Positions 7,533 through 16,290 are shown, numbered from the stretch's first letter. The stretch: 42,154 bases of DNA from Thermacetogenium sp. UBA4966 (GCA_002397275.1 DHAA01000031.1:1-42154); one strand, 5' to 3'. The notes: generated by a model not told the origin, from the sequence alone. Made by a program: numbers and translations.

Positions 7533-7554
7533 TTAATAATCGCAGGTGACGTTG

Positions 7555-8124
7555 ATGTCTGATAGAACCTGGCTGCGCAGGGGACTGAGCACCGCTTGCC
7601 TGACCTTTGTCCTCAGCCTGCTGTTCAGCTACATATCCGATATCCTCCTGAGCAAGATCACTGTTATAGTATTAGCATTGCTATTACTGCTCTTCATTAT
7701 TCTCATCGGCGTTCTCTTCGATATGATCGGCTTTGCCGCCGCGGCGGCTGAAATCGGTCCCCTCAATGCCAAAGCTGCGAACAGAGTGTGGGGGGCGCGG
7801 CAGGCAGTCAGATTGGTTAAGAATGTGGATCAGGTAGCGATTTTTTGCAATGATGTGATGGGCGATATCTGTGCCACGGTGGGGGGCGCTATCGGCGTTG
7901 CCATAGTCTTCCGGCTGATTGCAAACAGTCCGGGGCTGAACACGACGCTTTTGACCACGGTGATCACCGGGTTGGTGGCGGCGCTGGCCGTTGGGGGAAA
8001 GGCAATAGGCAAGGTCGTCGCTCTGGACGAGGCCACAGACGTCATGTTTCGCATCGGTCAGATTGTTGCCTGGGCAGAGAAACTGACAGGAAAAGAATTA
8101 TTCCCGACAAAAGAGAAAAGGTGA
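7555..8124 (+). CDS. oapA: OLE-associated membrane protein OapA
   Basis: A roughly 189-residue integral membrane protein that follows the OLE RNA and precedes dxs, the position of OapA, the protein partner that carries OLE RNA to the membrane. Hydrophobic segments lie at about residues 13-29, 36-58, 106-122 and 130-150 (counting from ATG 7555). Two DxxxD motifs are visible, DVMGD (about 100-104) and DEATD (about 158-162); DxxxD is a described OapA feature. The charged tail is KELFPTKEKR. I prefer ATG 7555 because AGGTGA, a perfect anti-Shine-Dalgarno match, lies 6 bases before it; GTG 7546 is the alternative. The stop overlaps the dxs start, so the two are coupled. Confidence 0.87.
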   Translation: MSDRTWLRRGLSTACLTFVLSLLFSYISDILLSKITVIVLALLLLLFIILIGVLFDMIGFAAAAAEIGPLNAKAANRVWGARQAVRLVKNVDQVAIFCNDVMGDICATVGGAIGVAIVFRLIANSPGLNTTLLTTVITGLVAALAVGGKAIGKVVALDEATDVMFRIGQIVAWAEKLTGKELFPTKEKR

Positions 8125-10001
8125 AGTTCGTGATTTTAGAAACAATTGGATCACCCTCGGATTTAAAGAAGCTTACCTTCAATCAGATGGGGAAATTGGC
8201 TGAGGAGATCAGGGTTTATTTGCTGGAAATCATATCTCAAACAGGGGGGCATCTCTCTCCGAATCTGGGAGTCGTGGAACTGACTATCGCTCTTCATTAT
8301 GTTTTTGATTCTCCTCGGGATAAAATTATCTGGGATGTTGGGCACCAGAGCTATGTTCATAAAATTCTTACCGGACGCCGGGAAGAGATGAAAACCCTGC
8401 GTCAGTTTAAGGGGCTGAGCGGCTTTCCCAAGGTAATGGAAAGCGCCCACGACTGTTTTGAGACCGGGCACAGCAGCACCTCTATATCTGCTGCCCTGGG
8501 CTTTGCGCTTGCTCGGGATCTTAAGCAGGAGGAACATTCGGTGATAGCTGTGATCGGAGACGGCGCCCTGACCGGGGGGATGGCCCTCGAGGCGCTGAAT
8601 CACGCCGGGCAGTTAGGAACCCGCCTGATCGTTGTTCTCAACGACAACGAGATGTCCATTACGCGCAATGTGGGGGCTATGTCCGCTTATCTCAGCAGGC
8701 TGCGTACCGATCCCTTCTATCACAGGAGCAAAGAGGAGATCAGGGATGTACTGCAGCGTATCCCCAACATCGGGCCCAAGATGTTTAAGGCCGCTGAGCG
8801 CTTTAAGGGCAGTGTTAAATACCTGCTTGTGTCAGGGATGCTCTTTGAAGAATTGGGTTTTACATATCTGGGGCCGATCGACGGACATGATTTGAGAACG
8901 CTGAGCCGGGTTTTGCAGCGAGCCAAGCTGCTTTCCGGACCGGTATTGCTGCATGTCAAAACCGTTAAAGGAAAGGGCTATCCACCGGCGGAAAGGCGCC
9001 CCAATAAATTTCACGGGATCGGCTCTTTTGATCTGAAAACCGGCGAACCTCGTCCGGGGAAGCCTCAGCCTACATTCACCAGTGTTTTTGGTAAAACCGT
9101 TTTGCAGATGGCGGAGAAGCACCCGGAACTGGTAGCCATAACCGCGGCCATGTCTGAGGGGACAGGACTGTGTGAATTCAGCAGAAAATACCCCCGGCGA
9201 TTTTTCGACGTGGGAATAGCCGAGCAGCATGCGGTGACCCTGGCCGCGGGTCTGGCTAGAAGCGGGCGCCTGCCTGTTGTGGCTATTTACTCAACATTTC
9301 TGCAGCGCGCCTATGACCAGATCGTTCATGACGTTGCTCTGCAGCGTTTGCATGTCGTCTTTGCTCTGGACCGTGCAGGTATCGTGGGTGAGGATGGAGA
9401 AACACATCAGGGTATTTTAGATCTTTCGTACCTGCGGCATATTCCCGGGGTGACCGTGATGGCGCCCAAGGACCAGAGTGAGCTGGCGGCTATGCTGAAG
9501 AGTTCTTTGCAGTATGACGGCCCCGTGGCCGTCCGTTATCCCAGAGGCGCCGGTCCCCAGACGGAGGTTGATTATCACCTGCCCGAACTCCCTTTCGGCA
9601 AGGGAGAACTGCTGCGCCAAGGTGAGGATCTGGCCATATTCGCTGTGGGAACCCTTGTCTATCAGGCACTGGAGGCGGCGGAAATCCTTTCCCGGGAAGG
9701 AAAGGAGGCGGCGGTGATCAACTGCCGGTTTATCAAGCCTCTGGATGAGCAGCTGCTTGTGGAGTGGTCGGAACGGACAAAAAGCGTCGTTACTATTGAG
9801 GAGAATGTGCTCGCCGGCGGCTTCGGCAGCGCTGTATTGGAGATGCTGGCAGACCGCGGCTACCGGGGGAAAGTTGCCAGAATGGGCATTGACGACTGTT
9901 TTTTGGAGCACGGGGCGGCCGACCTGCTGCGCCGGAAAGCAGGGTTGGATGCGGCGGGTATCGTTGATTTTATTAAAAAGAAAGGCTGGCTCGACAGCTG
10001 A
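8121..10001 (+). CDS. dxs: 1-deoxy-D-xylulose-5-phosphate synthase
   Basis: Dxs (626 residues) makes DXP from pyruvate and glyceraldehyde 3-phosphate with thiamine diphosphate, the first step of the MEP isoprenoid pathway. Visible: WDVGHQSYVHKILTGR, the ThDP/magnesium motif GDGALTGG (146-153) with NDNEMSI (174-180), and the pyrimidine-domain motif DVGIAEQHAVTLAAGLA. The GTG start at 8121 overlaps the oapA stop. The pathway context with ispA on the other side of OLE/oapA links the RNA particle to isoprenoid supply. Confidence 0.96.
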   Translation: MKFVILETIGSPSDLKKLTFNQMGKLAEEIRVYLLEIISQTGGHLSPNLGVVELTIALHYVFDSPRDKIIWDVGHQSYVHKILTGRREEMKTLRQFKGLSGFPKVMESAHDCFETGHSSTSISAALGFALARDLKQEEHSVIAVIGDGALTGGMALEALNHAGQLGTRLIVVLNDNEMSITRNVGAMSAYLSRLRTDPFYHRSKEEIRDVLQRIPNIGPKMFKAAERFKGSVKYLLVSGMLFEELGFTYLGPIDGHDLRTLSRVLQRAKLLSGPVLLHVKTVKGKGYPPAERRPNKFHGIGSFDLKTGEPRPGKPQPTFTSVFGKTVLQMAEKHPELVAITAAMSEGTGLCEFSRKYPRRFFDVGIAEQHAVTLAAGLARSGRLPVVAIYSTFLQRAYDQIVHDVALQRLHVVFALDRAGIVGEDGETHQGILDLSYLRHIPGVTVMAPKDQSELAAMLKSSLQYDGPVAVRYPRGAGPQTEVDYHLPELPFGKGELLRQGEDLAIFAVGTLVYQALEAAEILSREGKEAAVINCRFIKPLDEQLLVEWSERTKSVVTIEENVLAGGFGSAVLEMLADRGYRGKVARMGIDDCFLEHGAADLLRRKAGLDAAGIVDFIKKKGWLDS

Positions 10002-10831
10002 TGTCCAGGTCAAAGAAAAGGCGGATCGATCAACTCCTGGTGGATAAAGGCTTCTTCACCAGCCGCGAGAGGGCGCGGCGCGGCTTGATGGCGGGCGTTG
10101 TTTTCTATGAGGGAAACAGGATTGATAAACCGGGGACCTTAGTGGATGCGGATGGCGAGATAGAGGTTAAAAAGGACCCTTGTCCCTTTGTCGGCCGCGG
10201 CGGCCTCAAACTGGAGGCTGCTCTCCGGGAGTTCGACGTTCCCGTCAGGGGGCGGACGGCCCTCGACGCCGGGGCGTCGACCGGGGGTTTTACGCAGTGC
10301 CTGTTGAGATGGGGAGCAAAAATGGTCTATGCCGTAGATGTGGGGTATGGACAGCTGGACTGGGAGCTGCGCCGCGATGAGAGGGTCAGGGTGCTGGAAA
10401 GAACTAATTTGCGTTATCTCACTCCTGAGCAATTAGGGGCGGAGGTGGATCTGGCGACCCTCGATCTCTCTTTTATCTCTCTGGCAAAGGTTTTTCCTGC
10501 CGTCAGGGAACTTCTGAGCAGCGAGGGGGATGTTATTGCTCTTGTCAAGCCTCAGTTCGAAGCGGGCCCGGAGCTTGTGGGCAAAGGCGGCATCGTCAGG
10601 GACCCCGCCGTTCACCGTCAGGTTTTGCTGAACACGATCAAGAAAGCGTCGGAGTTGGGATTTCAATACAGGGATGTCGCCTATTCGCCTCTCTGTGGGA
10701 GCGACGGCAATATCGAATTTTTTTTGTTGCTTGGTTCAAACGGCGCTGAACTGCGCCGGGATCTGAGGACAGAGATCGGGGCTATAGTGGAAAAAGCGCA
10801 CTCTGTACTGGCAGATAGGCGCCGCAGGTGA
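10001..10831 (+). CDS. tlyA: TlyA family rRNA (cytidine-2'-O)-methyltransferase
   Basis: A 276-residue protein with an N-terminal S4 RNA-binding domain (RIDQLLVDKGFFTSRERARR) and an FtsJ/RrmJ-like methyltransferase domain with the SAM motif ALDAGASTGGFTQCLL and the later KPQFEAG. Homologues methylate 16S/23S rRNA 2'-O positions; in Bacillus the gene is yqxC. The ATG overlaps the last base of the dxs stop. Order dxs-tlyA-nadK-argR-recN is classic for Firmicutes. Confidence 0.92.
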   Translation: MSRSKKRRIDQLLVDKGFFTSRERARRGLMAGVVFYEGNRIDKPGTLVDADGEIEVKKDPCPFVGRGGLKLEAALREFDVPVRGRTALDAGASTGGFTQCLLRWGAKMVYAVDVGYGQLDWELRRDERVRVLERTNLRYLTPEQLGAEVDLATLDLSFISLAKVFPAVRELLSSEGDVIALVKPQFEAGPELVGKGGIVRDPAVHRQVLLNTIKKASELGFQYRDVAYSPLCGSDGNIEFFLLLGSNGAELRRDLRTEIGAIVEKAHSVLADRRRR

Positions 10832-10847
10832 TATTGAGGAGGCAGCA

Positions 10848-11690
10848 ATGAAACAAGTAGGATTGATTGTCAATTTGCGCAAGGTCCGGGGCGGAAGGTT
10901 TCTGGATATTCTCACCGAATGGTTTGAACAGAGAGGGATCAGGGTAGTGCTCCCCCAGACGACAGAACTCAAGGACACCCCCTCTTACGGCTGTCCGGAG
11001 ATCAATTTTCTGGAGGAAGTGGATCTGATTCTAACGCTGGGCGGGGACGGCACGCTGCTGGGCGCGGCACGGCAGACCGCGGGGAAAGGAATCCCTATTT
11101 TAGGGATCAATCTTGGGCAACTGGGGTTTTTGACCGATTTGGAGATGACCGACCTTTTTCCCTGTCTGGAGAAATTGATCGAGGGCGACTATGAAGTCGA
11201 ATCACGCATGATGCTCGATGTGCAGATTCTCCGTGACGGTATTCCGGTGAATAAATTGACGGCATTTAATGACGCGGTGATCTCTAAAGGCCCTATTTCC
11301 AGGATTATCAGGCTGGAAACATATGTGGGAGGAGATTATATGGCGACTTACAGGGCGGACGGGATCATTGTCGCCTCGCCTACCGGCTCCACCGCCTATT
11401 CCCTTTCCGCAGGAGGCCCAATCGTCAATCCTCAGCTGGAATTAATGATTGTCACACCCATTTGTCCTCATACGCTGCATGCCAGGCCCTTTATACTATC
11501 TGATCAACAGGAGATAAGAATAATCATGAGATCCGACACCTCCGAGGCGATCCTGACGATCGACGGACAGGTTGGTTTCTCCTTGTTAAAGGATGACAAT
11601 ATTGTAATTTGCAAAGCGGATGTTTATACTAAACTTGTCAAAGTGAAGAAACGCTCTTTTTCCGATGTTCTGAGACAGAAATTTCGGTAA
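10848..11690 (+). CDS. nadK: NAD kinase
   Basis: NadK (280 residues) phosphorylates NAD to NADP. The GGDGT motif (65-69), the FNDAVISK segment in place of the usual NE/D motif and the glycine-rich ADGIIVASPTGSTAYSLSAG loop are all present. GAGGAGG precedes the ATG by a few bases. Length is usual for Gram-positive enzymes. It supplies NADP to nearby isoprenoid and folate enzymes, though that link is only contextual. Confidence 0.95.
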   Translation: MKQVGLIVNLRKVRGGRFLDILTEWFEQRGIRVVLPQTTELKDTPSYGCPEINFLEEVDLILTLGGDGTLLGAARQTAGKGIPILGINLGQLGFLTDLEMTDLFPCLEKLIEGDYEVESRMMLDVQILRDGIPVNKLTAFNDAVISKGPISRIIRLETYVGGDYMATYRADGIIVASPTGSTAYSLSAGGPIVNPQLELMIVTPICPHTLHARPFILSDQQEIRIIMRSDTSEAILTIDGQVGFSLLKDDNIVICKADVYTKLVKVKKRSFSDVLRQKFR

Positions 11691-11721
11691 TGATAATCTT
11701 AAAAAGGGAGGAAGCTGCGGC

Positions 11722-11790
11722 GTGAACAAGAGACTTTTTTCCTTACCGGCGACGATTCCTTGGGCAGCGGCGGGATGGATCCTTCTATGA
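11722..11790 (+). CDS. Possible 22-codon leader peptide coupled to argR
   Basis: A GTG at 11722 follows AGGGAGGAA by about 10 bases and opens a 22-residue frame beginning MNKRLFSLPATIPW. Its TGA (11788-11790) overlaps the ATG of argR (11787-11789) as ATGA. The argR ATG has no convincing ribosome binding site of its own, so this small frame may serve to deliver ribosomes to argR. The peptide has no recognisable domain, and it may simply be a coupling device. Confidence 0.4.
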   Translation: MNKRLFSLPATIPWAAAGWILL

Positions 11791-12239
11791 AGCTGTCCAG
11801 GCGGCAGGCTATACTGGAGATCATTGAAGAAAAGGAGATCACTACACAGAGACAACTGGCGGAGGAACTGCTTGCCAGGGGTTTTAAAACCACTCAGGCG
11901 ACTATTTCTCGGGATATCAAGGATCTGCATTTGGTTAAGGCGCCTTTGGGCCCCGCATCCTATCGCTATGCAAGACCCGGCGAGTTAGACACCCATCAGA
12001 GCTACGATCGCCTGCGCCGTCTGTTCAGGGAAAATGTGGTGAAGCGAGATTTCAGCGAAAACCTTATCTTAATCAGAACCCTGCCCGGGGCTGCTCATAA
12101 TGTCGCCTTTGCCCTCGATCACTCCGGTTGGGAGGACGTGATGGGCACCGTTGCCGGTGACGATACTATTCTGATGATCATCAAGCCGCGGGATGCTGTC
12201 GAACAGGTGATCAAACGTATAGACGAGCTGTTGAGGTGA
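11787..12239 (+). CDS. argR: Arginine repressor ArgR/AhrC
   Basis: ArgR (150 residues from ATG 11787) is an arginine-responsive hexameric repressor/activator. The N-terminal winged helix carries RRQAILEIIEEKEITTQRQL and TTQATISRDIKDLHLVK; the C-terminal arginine-binding and oligomerisation domain ends with GTVAGDDTILMIIKP. The start at 11787 puts the helix-turn-helix at the usual distance; a TTG at 11760 would add nine residues without a ribosome binding site. It lies ahead of recN as in Bacillus. Confidence 0.93.
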   Translation: MKLSRRQAILEIIEEKEITTQRQLAEELLARGFKTTQATISRDIKDLHLVKAPLGPASYRYARPGELDTHQSYDRLRRLFRENVVKRDFSENLILIRTLPGAAHNVAFALDHSGWEDVMGTVAGDDTILMIIKPRDAVEQVIKRIDELLR

Positions 12240-12250
12240 GGGGGATTTAA

Positions 12251-13939
12251 ATGCTGGTCCAGCTTGTGATCCGGGACTTCGCCTTAATTGAAAAAGTTGA
12301 ATTAATGCTGGGGACAGGCTTGAATGTGCTCACAGGGGAAACCGGGGCGGGTAAATCCATTATCGTCGACGCCATGAATCTGCTGGTGGGGGGACGCGCA
12401 TCCAGCGACCTGGTGCGTAACGGAGCGGAAAAAGCGCTGGTGCAAGGGTATTTTGACTGCAGAAGCTGCCGGCAGGTTGTGGAGAAGGCGGCAGAATTGG
12501 GTTTGCCGCTCAGTGAAGATCAGATGCTGCTCCTTACCCGAGAGGTGAGCCGCGGGGGGAGAAGCGCCTGCCGCGTCGACGGGCAGGCGGTTCCGCTGGC
12601 TGTCTATCGCCCCTTTGGAGAACTGCTTGTCGATCTTCACGGGCAGCATGAGCACCAGTCGCTGCTGCGGGTAGGGCAGCAGCGTGAACTGCTTGATCGT
12701 TATTGCGGCGCCGCGGTGCTGCAACAGCGATCCCTTGTCTCTAAAATATACAGAAAGATGACGCTGTTGAGGGATGAATATGGAAAGGAACAGTTAAGCG
12801 GAGAAGAGGCCCGCCGCCGCCTGGATTATCTTCAATACGCCGCGGCTGAGATCGACCGTGTGCAGCCTACTCCCGGGGAAGAGGAAGAACTGCAGCAAAA
12901 AAGGGAACGCCTGCGCTATGCCGAGAAGCTGGCCAGTCTTGCGCAGGGCGCCTTTGCCGAATTGACAGGGAATGACGGAAAGATTGTCCCCGCCTATGAC
13001 CTCCTCAGCTCGGTCACGGAGAAGCTCAGGGAAATAGCGCAGATCGACGGCGCGGCGGAGGAGATGGCGCAATCCATGGATGGTATTCTCTTTGGCCTGG
13101 AGGATCTAATAGGAAAACTGAGGTCTTATCAGGAGGGACTCGATTTTGACCAGGATTATGCCGAGGAAGTGGAAGAAAGGCTTTTTTCCTTGCGGGACTT
13201 GATGCGCAAATATGGAGCGTCTCTTGCCGAGGTCTGCGACTATCGCCTCCAGGCCGCGGCAGAAATGGAAAAGCTGCAGGGGAGAACTGAACATAAGGAA
13301 ATGCTCGGGAAAGAGTATGAAAAGACTTTGCAGGAGTATAATTCGGAAGCGGAGCAACTGAGTTCTTTGCGGCGTGAGGGGGCTGCTTCCCTGTCTCGCT
13401 CCTTGGCGGCTGAGCTTCATGGACTGGGCCTGGAAAATGCACGCCTGGAAATCGGTTTCACACGAGCCGCGGCGCCTTCCGCGGCAGGCTATGATCTGCC
13501 CGAATTTTTGTTCAGCGCCAATCCCGGGGCGCCGCTTAAACCTTTGGCCAGGATCGCTTCCGGCGGTGAGATGTCCCGCGTTATGCTGGCCCTGAAAGTC
13601 GTACTGGCTGAAAACGATCAGATCCCCACCCTTATCTTTGATGAGATCGACGCCGGGATCGGAGGACTGACGCTGCAGGCGGTTGCAGAGCGCCTGGCGG
13701 CGCTGGGAATGGAGAAACAGGTTTTATGCGTGACTCATGCCCCTCATATTGCCGGGCGGGGGCGGACGCATTTTTATGTTGAAAAGTCGGTTAGCCGGGG
13801 CAAAACAGAGATTCACGTCTCTCTTCTGGACCCCGGGCAGCGGGTGGACGAGGTGGTGCGTATGCTGGGAGGCGCTGCAGATGAAGAGGCGGCCCGGAAT
13901 CACGCTCTGCAGATCCTGAAAAATGGGGGTGATCAATAA
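12251..13939 (+). CDS. recN: DNA repair protein RecN
   Basis: RecN (562 residues), an SMC-like ATPase that acts early at DNA double-strand breaks. Walker A GETGAGKS is at 29-36, the signature ASGGEMSR and Walker B LIFDEIDAGIGG are in the last quarter, and long charged helices between (about 160-380) form the coiled coil. GAGGGGG lies 8 bases before the ATG. Gene order argR-recN-spoIVB-spo0A is conserved in spore formers. Confidence 0.96.
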   Translation: MLVQLVIRDFALIEKVELMLGTGLNVLTGETGAGKSIIVDAMNLLVGGRASSDLVRNGAEKALVQGYFDCRSCRQVVEKAAELGLPLSEDQMLLLTREVSRGGRSACRVDGQAVPLAVYRPFGELLVDLHGQHEHQSLLRVGQQRELLDRYCGAAVLQQRSLVSKIYRKMTLLRDEYGKEQLSGEEARRRLDYLQYAAAEIDRVQPTPGEEEELQQKRERLRYAEKLASLAQGAFAELTGNDGKIVPAYDLLSSVTEKLREIAQIDGAAEEMAQSMDGILFGLEDLIGKLRSYQEGLDFDQDYAEEVEERLFSLRDLMRKYGASLAEVCDYRLQAAAEMEKLQGRTEHKEMLGKEYEKTLQEYNSEAEQLSSLRREGAASLSRSLAAELHGLGLENARLEIGFTRAAAPSAAGYDLPEFLFSANPGAPLKPLARIASGGEMSRVMLALKVVLAENDQIPTLIFDEIDAGIGGLTLQAVAERLAALGMEKQVLCVTHAPHIAGRGRTHFYVEKSVSRGKTEIHVSLLDPGQRVDEVVRMLGGAADEEAARNHALQILKNGGDQ

Positions 13940-13946
13940 AAAAAAG

Positions 13947-13976
13947 GTATAAATAAACGGGGACAAGGTTATTTTA
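13947..13976 (+). promoter_or_regulatory. Candidate forespore (sigma-F/sigma-G type) promoter for spoIVB
   Basis: GTATA at 13947-13951, a 15-base spacer, then GGTTATTTTA at 13967-13976. This resembles the sigma-F consensus (GYATA, then GG followed by an A/T-rich box). spoIVB is a forespore gene in Bacillus, which supports the call. The -10 box has one mismatch. Confidence 0.45.
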
Positions 13977-14022
13977 AAATTGGAGGTAGTTCAGCCAGGA
14001 GATATTGTAGGAGTGAAGCAAG

Positions 14023-15384
14023 ATTAAGACCACTGATCGGCGTAAGATTCCCGGTCTTTTTTTCTTTGTGATCATCTTTGTAACCAGCTGCGTTTTATTG
14101 ACTCAATTTGCCGCCGTGGTTCCGGCGCGGCTGCGAGTCAGCGTAGGGGAAAAGGTAGCGCTGCATAATCTTTTTCCTGAATATATTTCCACACGCTTAA
14201 CCGCTCTGGTGTTTCAGGATGAACAGGTGCTGGAGTGGCAGGATGACGGAGGGAACGAATTTTCCTTGCAGCAGGAAGAATCGCCCACAGCGGTTATTCC
14301 GGGCAGCGCTAATTTGGATCTGCGTATTTTTGGTGTGATTCCCTTTAAGAGGGTCACCCTGCAGGTTGTCCCTCCGGTTAAGGTGATGGTCGGCGGCCAT
14401 TCCATCGGGGTTCTGCTCAGTTCGGATGGCGTGCTGGTGATGGGATATTCCGATATCAGACTGGAGAACGGCGGCAAGTCATGCCCCGCCAAAGAGGCGG
14501 GCCTGTCTCGCGGGGCAGTGATCTTGAGCGTCGAGGGTACGGCGGTGAACAGCGACGCCCATCTGAGTTTTCTCATCGACAGTCTAGCCAGGGAAAAGGA
14601 TGAGATAAGGTTAACCGTGAGGTATCAGGGAAAAAAGAAGGAAATAACGGTTAAACCGCAGTTTTGCAGCGAGACGCGGCGTTACCGTATCGGGCTTTTG
14701 GTGCGTGACGGGGCTGCGGGAGTGGGAACTCTCACTTTTTACGACCCCCAGTCAAAGAAGTACGGCGCTTTGGGCCATATTATTACTGCTTCCGGATCCG
14801 ACGAGTCCTGGGACTTTAAAGAGGGCAGGATTGTCCCGGCCTCTGTGCAATCGATACAGAAGGGTGAAAGGGGGAGAATAGGAGAAAAAGTTGGATTTTT
14901 TGGAGGAGAGGGCATTTCCGGAACCATAACAAAGAATACTCAGTTTGGCATTTTTGGTGTTTTGCGTTATAATATGACGAATCCAGTCTTCCCCGAACCC
15001 CTGCCTGTGGCTATGGGATACCAGCTAAAGGAGGGACCCGCTACTCTGCTCACAGTATTGAACGACGAAAAGATCGAAGCATTCCAGGTTTCCATACAAA
15101 CTATTTTTTCACGGCCGCGTGCGGACGGCAAGGCGTTCATTATTAAGGTCACAGATCCGGAGCTGATCCGCAAAACCGGCGGCATTATCCAGGGTATGAG
15201 CGGTAGTCCCATTATTCAAGGAGGAAAGCTGGTGGGCGCGGTGACCCATGTTCTCGTCAACGATCCTACACGGGGGTATGGGGTGCCGGCAGAGGTGATG
15301 CTGGAAGAAACGGGTTTATTGTCTAGGGAAAAATTGGGGGGAGCGACGGGTTTTTCCGATACGCTTTATAACGACAGAATATGA
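14023..15384 (+). CDS. spoIVB: SpoIVB serine peptidase
   Basis: SpoIVB is secreted from the forespore and triggers pro-sigma-K processing in the mother cell. A PDZ domain (about residues 105-190 counted from GTG 14068) is followed by the S55 peptidase domain. The catalytic triad is intact: His237 in KYGALGHII, Asp363 in VTDPEL and Ser378 in QGMSGSPI (same counting), essentially the same numbers as in Bacillus. The frame opens at 14017. I prefer ATT 14023, 9 bases after AGGAG, because it adds a basic segment (TTDRRKIPG) in front of the membrane helix; GTG 14068 has only a T run upstream. A one-base frameshift after a GTG at 14013 would also explain the data. Confidence 0.93.
   Translation: MKTTDRRKIPGLFFFVIIFVTSCVLLTQFAAVVPARLRVSVGEKVALHNLFPEYISTRLTALVFQDEQVLEWQDDGGNEFSLQQEESPTAVIPGSANLDLRIFGVIPFKRVTLQVVPPVKVMVGGHSIGVLLSSDGVLVMGYSDIRLENGGKSCPAKEAGLSRGAVILSVEGTAVNSDAHLSFLIDSLAREKDEIRLTVRYQGKKKEITVKPQFCSETRRYRIGLLVRDGAAGVGTLTFYDPQSKKYGALGHIITASGSDESWDFKEGRIVPASVQSIQKGERGRIGEKVGFFGGEGISGTITKNTQFGIFGVLRYNMTNPVFPEPLPVAMGYQLKEGPATLLTVLNDEKIEAFQVSIQTIFSRPRADGKAFIIKVTDPELIRKTGGIIQGMSGSPIIQGGKLVGAVTHVLVNDPTRGYGVPAEVMLEETGLLSREKLGGATGFSDTLYNDRI
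14026..14064 (+). terminator. Terminator-like hairpin inside the spoIVB leader
   Basis: AAGACC at 14026-14031 pairs with GGTCTT at 14053-14058 and the right arm runs into a T tract broken by one C (TTTTTTC). The element overlaps the first codons if the upstream start is right. It may end read-through from recN so that spoIVB depends on its own promoter or on attenuation. The stem is short and the loop long. Confidence 0.4.
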
Positions 15385-15522
15385 ATTATAGTCTTCGCTT
15401 ATGTTCCAGGATAAGTCATCATCTTGCATAATTCGAAGCAGGAGATAGTTGGCGAAGCGTCGAAATTAAATCAGAATTTAGATTAGTAATATAAGGAATT
15501 AAGTAATTAGGAGGCGAAAATA
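15385..15522 (+). promoter_or_regulatory. spo0A leader with 0A-box-like sites
   Basis: This AT-rich 138-base gap contains GCGTCGAAA near 15456, close to the Spo0A box (TGTCGAA), and TTCGAAG near 15431. spo0A is autoregulated in Bacillus, so this is a reasonable place for such sites. I could not define a convincing -35/-10 pair by eye. Confidence 0.3.
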
Positions 15523-16290
15523 TTGGTTAACAGGATTAATATCATGATAGTGGATGATAACAGGGACTTCTGCGAAATTTTAAAAGAATATTTTGAAGGA
15601 ATCGAAGATTGTGTAGTTTCAGGGGTGGCACATAACGGTTTGCAGGCGCTGGATCTGCTTCATGAGAAATTGCCTGATGTGATTATTTTAGACCTGATCA
15701 TGCCGCATCTGGACGGAATCGGTGTTCTGGAAAAGCTGTCTTTGGACTACGGAGAGGACAGGCCGAAGGTGATTATACTCACCGCTTTCGGACAGGAGGC
15801 CATGACGAGGCGGGCGGTAGAACTGGGCGCCAACTACTACATCCTCAAGCCCTTTGACCTGGAAATTCTGGCCAACCGGGTCAGACAGCTGGCTAATAAC
15901 CAGGCGGGGCATACGCCCAACACATTCCCCAGGACGCGCAATCTGGATGTGGATGTCACCAATTTGATGCATCAGATGGGGATTCCGGCGCATGTGAGGG
16001 GCTATCAGTATATCAGAGATGCCATCCTGATGGTGATAGAAGAGATGAGCCTGTTGGGAGCGGTGACCAAAGAGCTTTATCCGGCTATCGCCGAGAGGTA
16101 CAATACAACCCCCAGCAGAGTGGAGAGGGCGATCAGGCATGCGATTGAACTTGCCTGGGACCGCGGCAATGTGGATCTGATGACCAAGTTTTTTGGCTAT
16201 ACCATCGATGTGGAGAGAGGGAAACCTACTAATTCAGAATTCATCGCGATGGTGGCGGACCGTCTGCGGGTAGGAACCAAGGTGGGCTGA
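15523..16290 (+). CDS. spo0A: Sporulation master regulator Spo0A
   Basis: Spo0A (255 residues): an N-terminal receiver domain with the acidic pocket Asp11-Asp12 (MIVDDNRDF), phospho-acceptor Asp57 in IILDLIMPHLDG and Lys in ILKPFD, then a C-terminal DNA-binding domain. The effector recognition region NTTPSRVERAIRHAIELAW is highly conserved. The start is TTG at 15523 behind AGGAGG. It controls entry into sporulation and, in Clostridia, often solventogenesis or metabolism as well. It directly follows spoIVB, as in nearly all spore formers. Confidence 0.97.
   Translation: MVNRINIMIVDDNRDFCEILKEYFEGIEDCVVSGVAHNGLQALDLLHEKLPDVIILDLIMPHLDGIGVLEKLSLDYGEDRPKVIILTAFGQEAMTRRAVELGANYYILKPFDLEILANRVRQLANNQAGHTPNTFPRTRNLDVDVTNLMHQMGIPAHVRGYQYIRDAILMVIEEMSLLGAVTKELYPAIAERYNTTPSRVERAIRHAIELAWDRGNVDLMTKFFGYTIDVERGKPTNSEFIAMVADRLRVGTKVG

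Noticed and set aside
15490..15520. AGGAATT near 15493 as a sigma-H promoter for spo0A
   Set aside because: It is too close to the ribosome site; transcription would begin at or after the start codon.
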